Shown piece after piece: positions 1 to 7,264 of a stretch of DNA of 22,736 bases. Each line of letters starts with the position of its first letter. Within the stretch, counting starts at the first letter, position 1. The translations under genes and the position numbers were made by a program. The DNA comes from CAZYPB01 sp964649265 (GTDB taxonomy: Archaea; Micrarchaeota; Micrarchaeia; Burarchaeales; JAKAKT01): assembly GCA_964649265.1 (NCBI GenBank), contig CAZYPB010000012.1, positions 1 to 22,736 on the forward strand, read 5' to 3'. A model generated the notes under the pieces. That model was not told the DNA's origin, ran no database searches, and saw nothing but the letters and a program-made list of their open reading frames with translations.

Positions 1-2730
1 CTGGATGGTGGTAGTAATTATCACATTGCAAACAATGTAACAGAGATCAACGGAGGGCAAGGAGGGGATGGGGGGGATTACACTGGTCCTGGTTTTGATT
101 ATTCTGGTGGCCAGGAAGGGGCAGGAGGAGTATCTTACCTGCTTTATATTGATGACAACTCAAACCAAATAAATGATGATTACCTTAGTGGGTCCAAGAG
201 CGGAGATCCGGGATCAATAGGAAGTGGAGGGATTGTTTTTATAGATGAATGCGCAGACGAGGCTTACGGAGTTTATATAGCTGATGCAAATTACAATGAG
301 TTGAACAACGTAACAATAGATGATGTTACACAGGGAGATAATCAAAACTGTCTTAGAATTGCAAATTACGCGTATGGATTGCGTTTCCCTGGAACTGAGA
401 ACAACTTCACAAACTCGAGTATCAGTAGTATAGAGGATTATGATCTATATCCGAATACAGGAACAAACAGCATCTTCTTGAACTGTACAATTGATTGGGA
501 TGATTGGAGAGGAACGAATGGGGATAATTACACAGTAAAATGGTATCTGATTGTAAATGTAACGAATGGGAGCGGAGATGGAATAAATGCCGATGTAAAT
601 GCAACGGATAAGTATGGAGGAACGCCCTTGTCTGAGGAATCAACAGGCGTAGACGGACTTACTGTTCCTCTTCCTGTAGCTGATGTTGATTTCTATTACA
701 GTAGTGGGGTTGGCAACAATAGTTACAACAACCACACAGTATCAGCATACAACAGCAGTTCAAGCAACACAACAAGCGTAAAAATAACCGGCAATTATGT
801 TGTAAACCTTACACTCTACCCCCCGACAGGCCTATCGTGCGGTTCCATAACAAGCGACACAACAATGGCGGAGGACATAAGTTACAATAGCGGGACATGC
901 TTTAACATAGATGCTAATGACATCATATTTGACTGTTCTGGATTCAATATTAATGGAAATAATTCTCTGTATGCCTATGCATTCAATGTAACTGGAAGAG
1001 AGAACATCATAATCAGGAACTGCAGGATATCTAACTTTACTAAGGGAATTGTTGTCAATGCCTCGCAGGGAATAAACCTCTACAACAACACTGTTTATGA
1101 TGTATATGCTGTTGTTGAAAGCGGATTCTATGATGTTACAGGAATTCACCTGGATGACAGCAATAAAACAAATGTGACCAATCACACAGACTGGAACCTC
1201 ACTATAACTAGGAATGGGCAGAGCCCTGCAGGGGGTTCAGGGATGGGACTGAAAGCAGAGCATACGAATGACCTTATTATAAGTAACTTCACGGTTTCGA
1301 ATCACACCGGAGACCATGATGTAGGGAAACCGACAACGAGAGGTTACGGAATAATGTTCACTTCTGTTTCCAATGCGAGCACTGATGGCGCAAAAATGAC
1401 AAATATGACTACGGGTTATGGGGGACATATATCTGGAAGTTGCGAGAGCAACATAACGTTCCAGAATATATACATAAACCACACAGGCGGATATGGGTTT
1501 GACCTAAACTGCCCGGCAGCATTCAATGGTTTGGACATTCGATCAACATCAGTTGGAATAGACACTAGTAGTAGTACAGATATGACAAATGTATCCTATG
1601 GAAATTTCACAGATGTGACGAATGCGTTTATACTGGCTGTTAATGGGGATAACAACCTCATAGAACACATCATAATAAACAATGCAAGCACTGCTGGTTT
1701 CAATGTTGATTCAGATAGTAACATCATCAGAAATGTGACAATGAATGATACACTGTATGGTATTCAGATTAGTGGTGATCAGAACGTATTCTATAACATA
1801 ACTTCAGACAGGGGAAACAGGAGCATAAGATTCGATGGGGGAAACCTAAACAACATAACGGACAGTGTCTTCTATCAATCTGATTCAACAGTGCAAAGGG
1901 CCATTGTTTTTGTAGATAGTGCTTCAACAAAGAATACCTTCCTTAATACAACTGCCAATTATACCAATACTTCTTGGGTGGCTTCAGGGGATTATCTTGT
2001 TCAGTGGTATCTCAGAGTGAATGTTACAAACATAACTTGGGATGCTGAGGAGAATGCGATTGTGAACATTAGTGATGTGTTTGGGAATTCATCAATGATA
2101 GGGAATCTAACTGATTCCAATGGACTTACAGGTTATGTTGTTGTTAATGATACGAATTATACAGATAGCGCTAATTACTCATTCAATAATCAGACAATAA
2201 ATGTGAGTCTGGGTGGTTACAGTTTAAACACAAGTTCATGGAATGTTACTGGAAGCTGGACAATTAATATCACACTTTATGTTGAAGCAACTGATGTTTC
2301 ATTTACAATAACCCTGCCAGATAGTGGCTGCACTGAAGGGAAAGGATGCACAACTGGTGGTTGTTCGGTTTGTACAAGAGCATGGATAGAGACAACCGAC
2401 CTCGGTAGCGGGGCGTCAGATGAGGCATGCGTGATGCCTGAAGGGCAGACTGCCCTGATACCTTTCCTCAATTTCACCAATACAGGGAATGTTGCGCTCA
2501 ATTGGACAATCAATGTGAATGAGACTCTTTCAGCTACATTCGAACTCAACTTCACTAATGGCTCAGACAGTTGCATTGATTCGCAGACAATAACAGACTC
2601 TTACAATCTTGTGGATGGAGATATTGGAGTTGGAAACAGTGCAATTGCCTGGTTGTATGGGGAATTCATAGATGCAGTGTATGGGAATGAGACCAGAGAT
2701 ATGAACCACAGCTCAACAGAAGCAGGGTAA
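1..2730 (+). CDS. Large surface parallel beta-helix (NosD-like) protein, 5' end outside the window
   Basis: The reading frame is open from base 1 to the TAA at 2728-2730, so the true start lies upstream and the TTG at 301 is not the gene start. The visible 909 residues are rich in Asn, Thr, Ser and Gly and carry very many N-x-S/T sequons, typical of a glycosylated archaeal surface protein. The order is: Gly-rich stretch; Ig-like repeat (nt ~460-819); a right-handed beta-helix region (nt ~830-1920) with NosD-type phrases such as IIFDCSGF and NIIIRNCRI-like rungs; a second copy of the Ig-like repeat (nt ~1930-2283); and a Cys-containing C-terminal domain (nt ~2284-2730). That last domain resembles the downstream 189-aa protein. 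No C-terminal membrane helix is visible, so anchoring is unclear. A role in cell-envelope structure or adhesion is inferred from composition and fold. No enzyme motif was recognised. Confidence 0.8.
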   Translation: MDGGSNYHIANNVTEINGGQGGDGGDYTGPGFDYSGGQEGAGGVSYLLYIDDNSNQINDDYLSGSKSGDPGSIGSGGIVFIDECADEAYGVYIADANYNELNNVTIDDVTQGDNQNCLRIANYAYGLRFPGTENNFTNSSISSIEDYDLYPNTGTNSIFLNCTIDWDDWRGTNGDNYTVKWYLIVNVTNGSGDGINADVNATDKYGGTPLSEESTGVDGLTVPLPVADVDFYYSSGVGNNSYNNHTVSAYNSSSSNTTSVKITGNYVVNLTLYPPTGLSCGSITSDTTMAEDISYNSGTCFNIDANDIIFDCSGFNINGNNSLYAYAFNVTGRENIIIRNCRISNFTKGIVVNASQGINLYNNTVYDVYAVVESGFYDVTGIHLDDSNKTNVTNHTDWNLTITRNGQSPAGGSGMGLKAEHTNDLIISNFTVSNHTGDHDVGKPTTRGYGIMFTSVSNASTDGAKMTNMTTGYGGHISGSCESNITFQNIYINHTGGYGFDLNCPAAFNGLDIRSTSVGIDTSSSTDMTNVSYGNFTDVTNAFILAVNGDNNLIEHIIINNASTAGFNVDSDSNIIRNVTMNDTLYGIQISGDQNVFYNITSDRGNRSIRFDGGNLNNITDSVFYQSDSTVQRAIVFVDSASTKNTFLNTTANYTNTSWVASGDYLVQWYLRVNVTNITWDAEENAIVNISDVFGNSSMIGNLTDSNGLTGYVVVNDTNYTDSANYSFNNQTINVSLGGYSLNTSSWNVTGSWTINITLYVEATDVSFTITLPDSGCTEGKGCTTGGCSVCTRAWIETTDLGSGASDEACVMPEGQTALIPFLNFTNTGNVALNWTINVNETLSATFELNFTNGSDSCIDSQTITDSYNLVDGDIGVGNSAIAWLYGEFIDAVYGNETRDMNHSSTEAG
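460..819 (+). repeat. Copy 1 of an internal Ig-like protein repeat
   Basis: The encoded segment has the landmarks FLNCT, YTVKWYL, VNVTN, VNATDKYG, DGLTV, YNNHTV and a closing VVNLTLY. The same landmarks recur in the same order near 1930-2283 (FLNTT, YLVQWYL, VNVTN, VNISDVFG, NGLTG, FNNQTI, TINITLY). It looks like a duplicated beta-sandwich of about 120 residues. The boundaries are approximate. Confidence 0.65.
1930..2283 (+). repeat. Copy 2 of an internal Ig-like protein repeat
   Basis: This is the second copy of the repeat at 460-819, and the two copies flank the beta-helix core. The similarity is visible at protein level only; the DNA has diverged, which suggests an old duplication. Confidence 0.65.
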
Positions 2731-2740
2731 ACTTTATAAA
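2731..2740 (+). promoter_or_regulatory. Probable TATA box (ACTTTATAAA)
   Basis: ACTTTATAAA lies immediately after the stop of the beta-helix gene. Transcription starting about 27 bp downstream would begin near 2763, just before the ATG of the 39-codon ORF at 2770. A second TATA-like stretch (CATTATAAGG, near 2849-2857) could drive the 189-aa gene directly. Confidence 0.5.
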
Positions 2741-2769
2741 GGCAGAAACCAAAATATGGGTTGGCGACC

Positions 2770-2889
2770 ATGAAAGAAAAGATTCATTCAGTTAGGGTAT
2801 GCTACTCTATGTTAGAGTTCTCCATAATTCATGCTAATGTCAGTGGACATTATAAGGGCTTTGCCCGTCCATTGGAGGTGGTAAATTGA
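2770..2889 (+). CDS. Possible 39-aa leader ORF, overlapping the next start
   Basis: ATG at 2770 opens 39 codons and ends at TGA 2887-2889. This stop overlaps the TTG start of the secreted 189-aa gene within a TTGA sequence, the arrangement normally associated with translational coupling. A good TATA box lies about 34 bp upstream of the ATG. The peptide begins MKEKIHSVRV, has no membrane helix and matches nothing I recognise. The GGAGGTG ribosome-binding site of the next gene lies inside it. It could be a leader peptide or a chance ORF; short length and lack of homology keep confidence low. Confidence 0.3.
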   Translation: MKEKIHSVRVCYSMLEFSIIHANVSGHYKGFARPLEVVN

Positions 2890-3455
2890 AGAAAAGACTA
2901 GGCTTAGTGCTAGCGTCCTTGGCTTTGCTTGTAGCAATAGTAGGTGCTGACACCATCCTGACGTCTGTTTGGTTTAATGTCCCAAGCGACATATCGTTCT
3001 CAGTAACTGTTCCGGGTGAATCAGCAGTTGCTTCCGGTTGGACCGCGGATATTGGATTCAACTCAACAGTTCCAACTGCATACAAAATAAATTGTTCAGC
3101 AGGTGGAGCAGCTGAGACAATACAGGATGATGACATACCGTGCTTTAACTATACAAACACAGGGAATAGAGCCATAAATATAAGCATGCAATTCGCCTCT
3201 GCGCTCCCGGCAGGAGTTACCTGCATGGCTGGACACAATGCTTCGGCATTCCAGAATGAATGCACATGCGACACGCTGCCAACTGGCTGTACGACAAATG
3301 CGTGTGTATTTGTGAATAATTCGGAGGCAGTGAAGGTTGCAGACATAGCATACGGAGCATACGAAGAAGTGTGGTTCTGGGCTAATTTCACAAGCGTTAC
3401 AGGAGGCACAAGCACGAACAGGACATTGTGGCACGTCAGTGAATCGTCGTCATAG
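2886..3455 (+). CDS. Secreted 189-aa protein, stand-alone copy of the beta-helix protein's C-terminal domain
   Basis: The start is TTG at 2886, supported by a strong GGAGGTG at 2874-2880, five bases upstream, and by a good signal peptide: KKR, then a hydrophobic stretch LGLVLASLALLVAIVGA, with cleavage probably after VGA. The mature part is Cys- and Asn-rich. It matches the last ~150 residues of the preceding giant protein at several ordered points: ISFSVTVP against VSFTITLP, FNYTNTGNRAIN against LNFTNTGNVALN, and VADIAYGAYEEVWFWANF against DGDIGVGNSAIAWLYGEF, with a similar polar C-terminus. I infer an exported envelope subunit that may occupy the same position as the giant protein's terminal domain. 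No catalytic motif is seen and no named family was recognised. Confidence 0.75.
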   Translation: MKKRLGLVLASLALLVAIVGADTILTSVWFNVPSDISFSVTVPGESAVASGWTADIGFNSTVPTAYKINCSAGGAAETIQDDDIPCFNYTNTGNRAINISMQFASALPAGVTCMAGHNASAFQNECTCDTLPTGCTTNACVFVNNSEAVKVADIAYGAYEEVWFWANFTSVTGGTSTNRTLWHVSESSS

Positions 3456-3458
3456 AAC

Positions 3459-3473
3459 TTTCCTTCTTTTTTC
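3459..3473 (+). terminator. Oligo-T transcription terminator
   Basis: A T-rich stretch with a run of six T (3467-3472) follows the stop codon of the 189-aa gene by a few bases. This is the usual form of an archaeal intrinsic terminator. It separates that gene from the 48-aa gene. Confidence 0.45.
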
Positions 3474-3505
3474 CAATATTTTCGAAAAAAATGGGGTGTT
3501 TAAAC

Positions 3506-3652
3506 ATGAAGGAATTCACCTTCGTGGTAAAAACTAATGTAGACGAGCTAAAAGTGCTCGCAGATGTACGGGAGTACATCGAACAAGAATATAATGGCGA
3601 GGTGTTTATTCGTAAGATTTTTTTGAATAACTCCAAGCTTGATAAAAGGTGA
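3506..3652 (+). CDS. Small protein of 48 aa, unknown function
   Basis: ATG at 3506 opens 48 codons ending at TGA 3650-3652. GGGGTG (3493-3498) lies upstream as a possible ribosome-binding site. The sequence begins MKEFTFVVKT and continues with a charged helix-prone stretch (DELKVLADVREYIEQEY), a short hydrophobic strand (EVFIRKIFL) and a basic end. This pattern suggests a small soluble beta-alpha-beta protein. The next start (3657) lies four bases after the stop, and AAGGTGA at the end of this gene can serve as the next gene's ribosome-binding site. That tight spacing is the main reason to accept it. It is probably cytoplasmic. The function is not known. Confidence 0.55.
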   Translation: MKEFTFVVKTNVDELKVLADVREYIEQEYNGEVFIRKIFLNNSKLDKR

Positions 3653-3656
3653 CTAA

Positions 3657-4580
3657 ATGAAATGGGGTATTGAAATTTTAGTCTTGATGGTGGCCTCAGT
3701 TCTTTTTATGGGTTGTCTTTCGCCCACATCAAAGGTACTGGCTGCCGCAGGTGATGATATACCTGCAGGAGAGATAGTTATAACAGAAACCCAAGCAGAG
3801 GAAACAAACCCTGCTGTTGAGATCTCTGGAAAAACTCCTCTTGAGATAGCCATAGAAAAGAGGCTTGAGGGTGCGGAGAATCTGAAGAAAAGGCAAACCG
3901 ACTTGCCTGAGATATTCTTCAGGAACATCCCTCCTTTCCCAGAGGATTTCTACAGAATAAGGGTATTGGTTCTCTACAGTAAGATATCAGATCTGGACAG
4001 AATATCAGAGGACTATTGGAAACAGCCTGAATTCCTCCCAGGTTTTGAGGATAATGCAGTGGGCCTGATAAAGAATCCACAAACTGGAAGATGGGGTGCT
4101 TTTGGTTTCGGCATATATCCTGGAGACACAAGGGTGACCGCTTCTCCCGGTGGTGAGTTCACTGTGACTACATTTGTTCACACAAGCTGGCTTGTTGAAA
4201 CATATCAGGGCATTAGATTAGTAACCGAATACAGGGACACTGTTGATTTACCATACCAAGACCTTCAGGGGTCAAGCATTGTAACGCAGGATCCCGAGGT
4301 TGTGAAAGATTATTTCGAGGTTACAGTATCTCCTGACACGATGCTTCTTGAGCCAAGTTTCCCCATCCTGGAGTACAACTGGATACAGAAACTAAAGGTG
4401 AATGTGAAGGTAAAGGAGAACACTCCGCCCGGAACATATGTAATTGGAATAAACACGGGGGTTCCGGATGAAGAGTTCAACGAGGAGATGCTGATGAAGT
4501 ACCTGAACCTTTACACAACTGGAGGAAGCTCGGTGGGCATAGGAAGGTCCTTCTATCAGATAGCTGTGACAGTGACATAA
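3657..4580 (+). CDS. Exported lipoprotein-like 307-aa protein with a C-terminal Ig-like domain
   Basis: The protein begins with a short basic-hydrophobic signal segment (EILVLMVASVLFMG) followed by Cys20 and a polar SPTS stretch. This resembles a lipobox, although the -3 to -1 residues (F-M-G) do not match the consensus well. After a Glu/Thr-rich linker (to about residue 65) comes a globular domain with FPEDFYRIRVLVLYSK. The C-terminal third (about 205-305) contains VNVKVKENTPPGTYVIGI, a phrase typical of NEW3/Ig-like beta-sandwiches in archaeal surface proteins. It is the middle gene of a tight run (48-aa, 307-aa, 597-aa), which suggests an envelope complex with the next gene product. No enzyme signature is visible. 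Confidence 0.7.
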   Translation: MKWGIEILVLMVASVLFMGCLSPTSKVLAAAGDDIPAGEIVITETQAEETNPAVEISGKTPLEIAIEKRLEGAENLKKRQTDLPEIFFRNIPPFPEDFYRIRVLVLYSKISDLDRISEDYWKQPEFLPGFEDNAVGLIKNPQTGRWGAFGFGIYPGDTRVTASPGGEFTVTTFVHTSWLVETYQGIRLVTEYRDTVDLPYQDLQGSSIVTQDPEVVKDYFEVTVSPDTMLLEPSFPILEYNWIQKLKVNVKVKENTPPGTYVIGINTGVPDEEFNEEMLMKYLNLYTTGGSSVGIGRSFYQIAVTVT

Positions 4581-4591
4581 AAAGGGGTACA

Positions 4592-6385
4592 ATGGTAAAT
4601 AAGAGGCTTGCACCTCCCCTTTTCTTTATTTTATTACTCTTAGCCATGGCAAATGCTGATGATGTTAATTCCATAATTAGGTTTGAATCAATAACTCCTG
4701 AGCTTATACTAACCGAATTCAATGTAACTCCAACAATACTAAACCAAGGACAGACTGCAGATTTCGCTGTTGCAATGCAGAACATCGGACTCTCAAGCAC
4801 AACTGCAAACACCTCTGTAGAGATATACAATTCCCTTGGTGCACTTGTTAGTAGTTTTAATTATGATCCTGTTGTTGTGGGACAGGGAGCCACAGTTATT
4901 ATTGTGAGAACATGGGACAGCGACTCCCTCTCTGCCGGAATATACACTGCATACGTAAATGCAACATATGGAAACAACGAGACCAATACATTGAATACCA
5001 GTTTTGTTATAAGAAGCATACCTCCCGACCCACCATCTTCCTCCGTTCCTTCTGGGGGAACTGGCAGTGGAAAACCAAAACCTACGCCCGTACCTCCGAG
5101 CATGAGTCCTGTTTGGGGGAAATTGAGATTCTCACAGGTCCCTGTTGTTAAAGAGCTGCTTGCAGGTGAAGGAGAACTGGAGAGCTTTATGCTCATAAAC
5201 ACCGATGAGGGAAACGCGACCCTGAAACTAAGTGTAAGTGGTGTTGATGATTGGGTTACATTGAGACAGAACAGGACAGTTGTCTTTGAAAACTCGAGCT
5301 CAATAATCAATGCATATATAGAGGTCCCAAAGAACGTGCTTTCTGGAAACTACCTTATGGCCATAGAAGCAATTGGGGAAGATTACTATGCTAAGGATTA
5401 CATGATGATAAGGGTTAAGAATTACCCGAAATGGCACAGAGACCCCATATACTTGAAAACAATAAGAACGGACATTGTTGCCGGAGTTACAGATGTGTCA
5501 TTGAGAATTATGAATCCGTCTGAAAACTCAGTAAAGAAGCTCACATTAAAGGAGACTATCCCCCAAGGATTGAAAACAGGCTCAATGACAATAGGATTCA
5601 AGAACAAGAGAGGGGAGATATCTAAGATGGATAATGCAGATCTTATAACCTGGACAATAACTGGTGTGGGTCCTCTTGAGGAAACAACAATCAGGTATAC
5701 TGTTAACAACGTGCTTATGGATTACCATTCTTATGCAACCTGGCACTTGAGGCAGATGGATATAGGTGCGGGGTATGATGTAAAGAATCTAATAAGGATA
5801 ATAGACATAAGCTCAGAAACCATTTCCCCGGGCAGTAGTGGAGCAGTAACTGCAACAATACTGTATGCTGGGGAGGAGCCGCTTGAAGTAACTGCAATGC
5901 TTGAACTTCCGACTGGCTTCAGATCAGACCCAGGATACACGAAGATTCTATTGATCCCAAGAGGATTGACAAACATTAATTTCAAAGTAGCCGCACCGAA
6001 AGATGTCGCACAAACTCATCTTATAAGGGCAGTTATAATGGGAAAAGACTTCAATGTCTTCTCATCAGCTCCAATTATGGTTAGGAAAGGGACCGCCTCA
6101 GGTTTCCCAGGAACCTCAATGGTAATTGGATCCCAGGCAGGTGTTCCTACAATTGCCTCAGTATCAATACCTGGTCTTGATATAGCCATAGTGGCAATTG
6201 CAGTTATTATGGTCCTAGGCATGTTGTTGATATTGTTATCAATTGCAAGGAATGCCCTTGGAGGAATCAGTATGCCTTCTCGTGGCGAGGTGGGCAAGCC
6301 GACCTATGATTTCGACAGGGTAAAAAGCATGGGGAGAATGAAGGATGTAATAAGCAAGAGCATAAAGGATAAGACAAATGAATAA
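4592..6385 (+). CDS. Membrane-anchored 597-aa surface protein with CARDB/NEW3-like domains
   Basis: An N-terminal signal peptide (hydrophobic FFILLLLAMANA, residues 10-22) is followed by a CARDB-like beta-sandwich (about 40-140; TILNQGQTADFAVAMQNIG is the usual opening strand pair). A Pro/Ser/Gly linker (about 143-175) leads to Ig-like modules, including a NEW3-type segment (YLMAIEAIGEDYY) and a repeat-like segment with VSLRIMNPSENSV. A single membrane helix lies at about 531-551 (IAIVAIAVIMVLGMLLILLS). A basic cytoplasmic tail of about 45 residues follows. The start is supported by GGGGT at 4584-4588, seven bases upgene with respect to ... the previous stop, which lies 11 bases before this ATG. 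The layout is type I: outside domains, one helix, short inside tail. It probably belongs to an envelope assembly with the preceding lipoprotein. No enzymatic role was recognised. Confidence 0.78.
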   Translation: MVNKRLAPPLFFILLLLAMANADDVNSIIRFESITPELILTEFNVTPTILNQGQTADFAVAMQNIGLSSTTANTSVEIYNSLGALVSSFNYDPVVVGQGATVIIVRTWDSDSLSAGIYTAYVNATYGNNETNTLNTSFVIRSIPPDPPSSSVPSGGTGSGKPKPTPVPPSMSPVWGKLRFSQVPVVKELLAGEGELESFMLINTDEGNATLKLSVSGVDDWVTLRQNRTVVFENSSSIINAYIEVPKNVLSGNYLMAIEAIGEDYYAKDYMMIRVKNYPKWHRDPIYLKTIRTDIVAGVTDVSLRIMNPSENSVKKLTLKETIPQGLKTGSMTIGFKNKRGEISKMDNADLITWTITGVGPLEETTIRYTVNNVLMDYHSYATWHLRQMDIGAGYDVKNLIRIIDISSETISPGSSGAVTATILYAGEEPLEVTAMLELPTGFRSDPGYTKILLIPRGLTNINFKVAAPKDVAQTHLIRAVIMGKDFNVFSSAPIMVRKGTASGFPGTSMVIGSQAGVPTIASVSIPGLDIAIVAIAVIMVLGMLLILLSIARNALGGISMPSRGEVGKPTYDFDRVKSMGRMKDVISKSIKDKTNE

Positions 6386-6404
6386 TTAAAAAGCATAACA
6401 AATA

Positions 6405-7190
6405 ATGAGTGAGCATATGGAAAACAGAATTATAGGTATACTATCCGGAAAAGGAGGCGTTGGAAAAAGCACAATTTCCATCAACATGAGTGCACTTGCA
6501 GCTGAATCTAAGAACATGGCTCTTTTGGTAGATGCAGATATTAATAATCCGTGTGTTGGACTGCACCTTGGGCTGTGGCAAAGTGCCCTGGGGTTGCAGG
6601 ATGTGCTTAACAAAAAAGTAAAGATAACGGAAGCCATAATTGTGCATCCAACAACTGGGATTAGGCTTGTCCCTGCTTCTCTTGAATACAAGAAAAACAC
6701 AAAGATAGACAACCTGAAATCTGTTCTTGAAGAGTCAAAATATGAAACAATTATTGTTGATTGTCCGCCTGGAACAAATGAGTACACTGAAAAAGTAATC
6801 CAATCTTGCACAGAGATAATAGTTGTTGTAACCCCCGATGTACCCAGTGTGACAAGTGGAACAAAACTTATTGAGATAGCAAGAGAATACAAAACAAAAA
6901 TAATCGGAGTTGTTGTAAACAGGGCAGGAAACAGACCATATGAGATGCACCCAAAGGAGATAGAGACAATTACTGAAACCAGAGTATGCACGGTTATTCC
7001 TGAGGATCCTGCAATACCTGAAAGTATTGCTGCAAAAACACCCGTAATATTCTACAAACCGAAATCATACGCTACAAGTGCATTAAGTGAGCTTTCTGGA
7101 ATAGTGTTCAACAAGCCTCTTGAACACGTACAAAAACCCGGAGTATTCTCAGGAATTCGGGGTTGGATAAAGTCAGTTACTGGGTTCTGA
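6405..7190 (+). CDS. MinD/ParA-family P-loop ATPase
   Basis: The deviant Walker A motif GKGGVGKS is at residues 15-22 with the signature lysine K16. DADINNP at 43-49 is the A' motif, and IIVDCPPG at about 116-123 is Walker B. VVVNRAG near 170-175 is the usual nucleotide-base segment. At 261 aa it has the normal length of archaeal MinD-like proteins. The C-terminus (SGIRGWIKSVTGF) could form an amphipathic membrane-binding helix, as in MinD. Such ATPases dimerise with ATP and position membrane or DNA-bound partners; the partner here is not defined. The gene lies 19 bp after the 597-aa surface gene and before the VIT-VWA gene. An AT-rich stretch near 6381-6393 may be its own TATA box; from that promoter, the internal ATG at 6417 (Met5) would be a leaderless start, so 6417 is a real alternative. 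Confidence 0.85.
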   Translation: MSEHMENRIIGILSGKGGVGKSTISINMSALAAESKNMALLVDADINNPCVGLHLGLWQSALGLQDVLNKKVKITEAIIVHPTTGIRLVPASLEYKKNTKIDNLKSVLEESKYETIIVDCPPGTNEYTEKVIQSCTEIIVVVTPDVPSVTSGTKLIEIAREYKTKIIGVVVNRAGNRPYEMHPKEIETITETRVCTVIPEDPAIPESIAAKTPVIFYKPKSYATSALSELSGIVFNKPLEHVQKPGVFSGIRGWIKSVTGF

Positions 7191-7193
7191 TTT

Positions 7194-7215
7194 TTGTTCG
7201 GCTCAAACCGAACAA
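7194..7215. promoter_or_regulatory. Inverted repeat, candidate operator or terminator hairpin
   Basis: TTGTTCGG and CCGAACAA form perfect 8-bp arms around a six-base loop (CTCAAA). The repeat starts four bases after the MinD-like gene's stop and ends about ten bases before the TATA box of the VIT-VWA-wHTH gene. The position suits a binding site for a dimeric winged-helix regulator, possibly autoregulation by the downstream gene. It could instead be an RNA hairpin ending the upstream transcript. Confidence 0.5.
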
Positions 7216-7225
7216 TATCATAAAG

Positions 7226-7235
7226 GATATAAATT
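7226..7235 (+). promoter_or_regulatory. TATA box of the VIT-VWA-wHTH gene
   Basis: GATATAAATT lies about 35 bases before the GTG start at 7265. A start site some 26 bases downstream would fall near 7257, giving a leader of about 8-9 bases that just includes GGTGAT. Confidence 0.6.
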
Positions 7236-7264
7236 CCGTTAAGCAGTAATAGAGCGGTGATGCT

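Noticed and set aside
301..2730. TTG at 301 as the start of the beta-helix gene
   Set aside because: The same frame is open and has the same composition back to base 1, there is no ribosome-binding site or TATA box, and the protein would lack a signal peptide.
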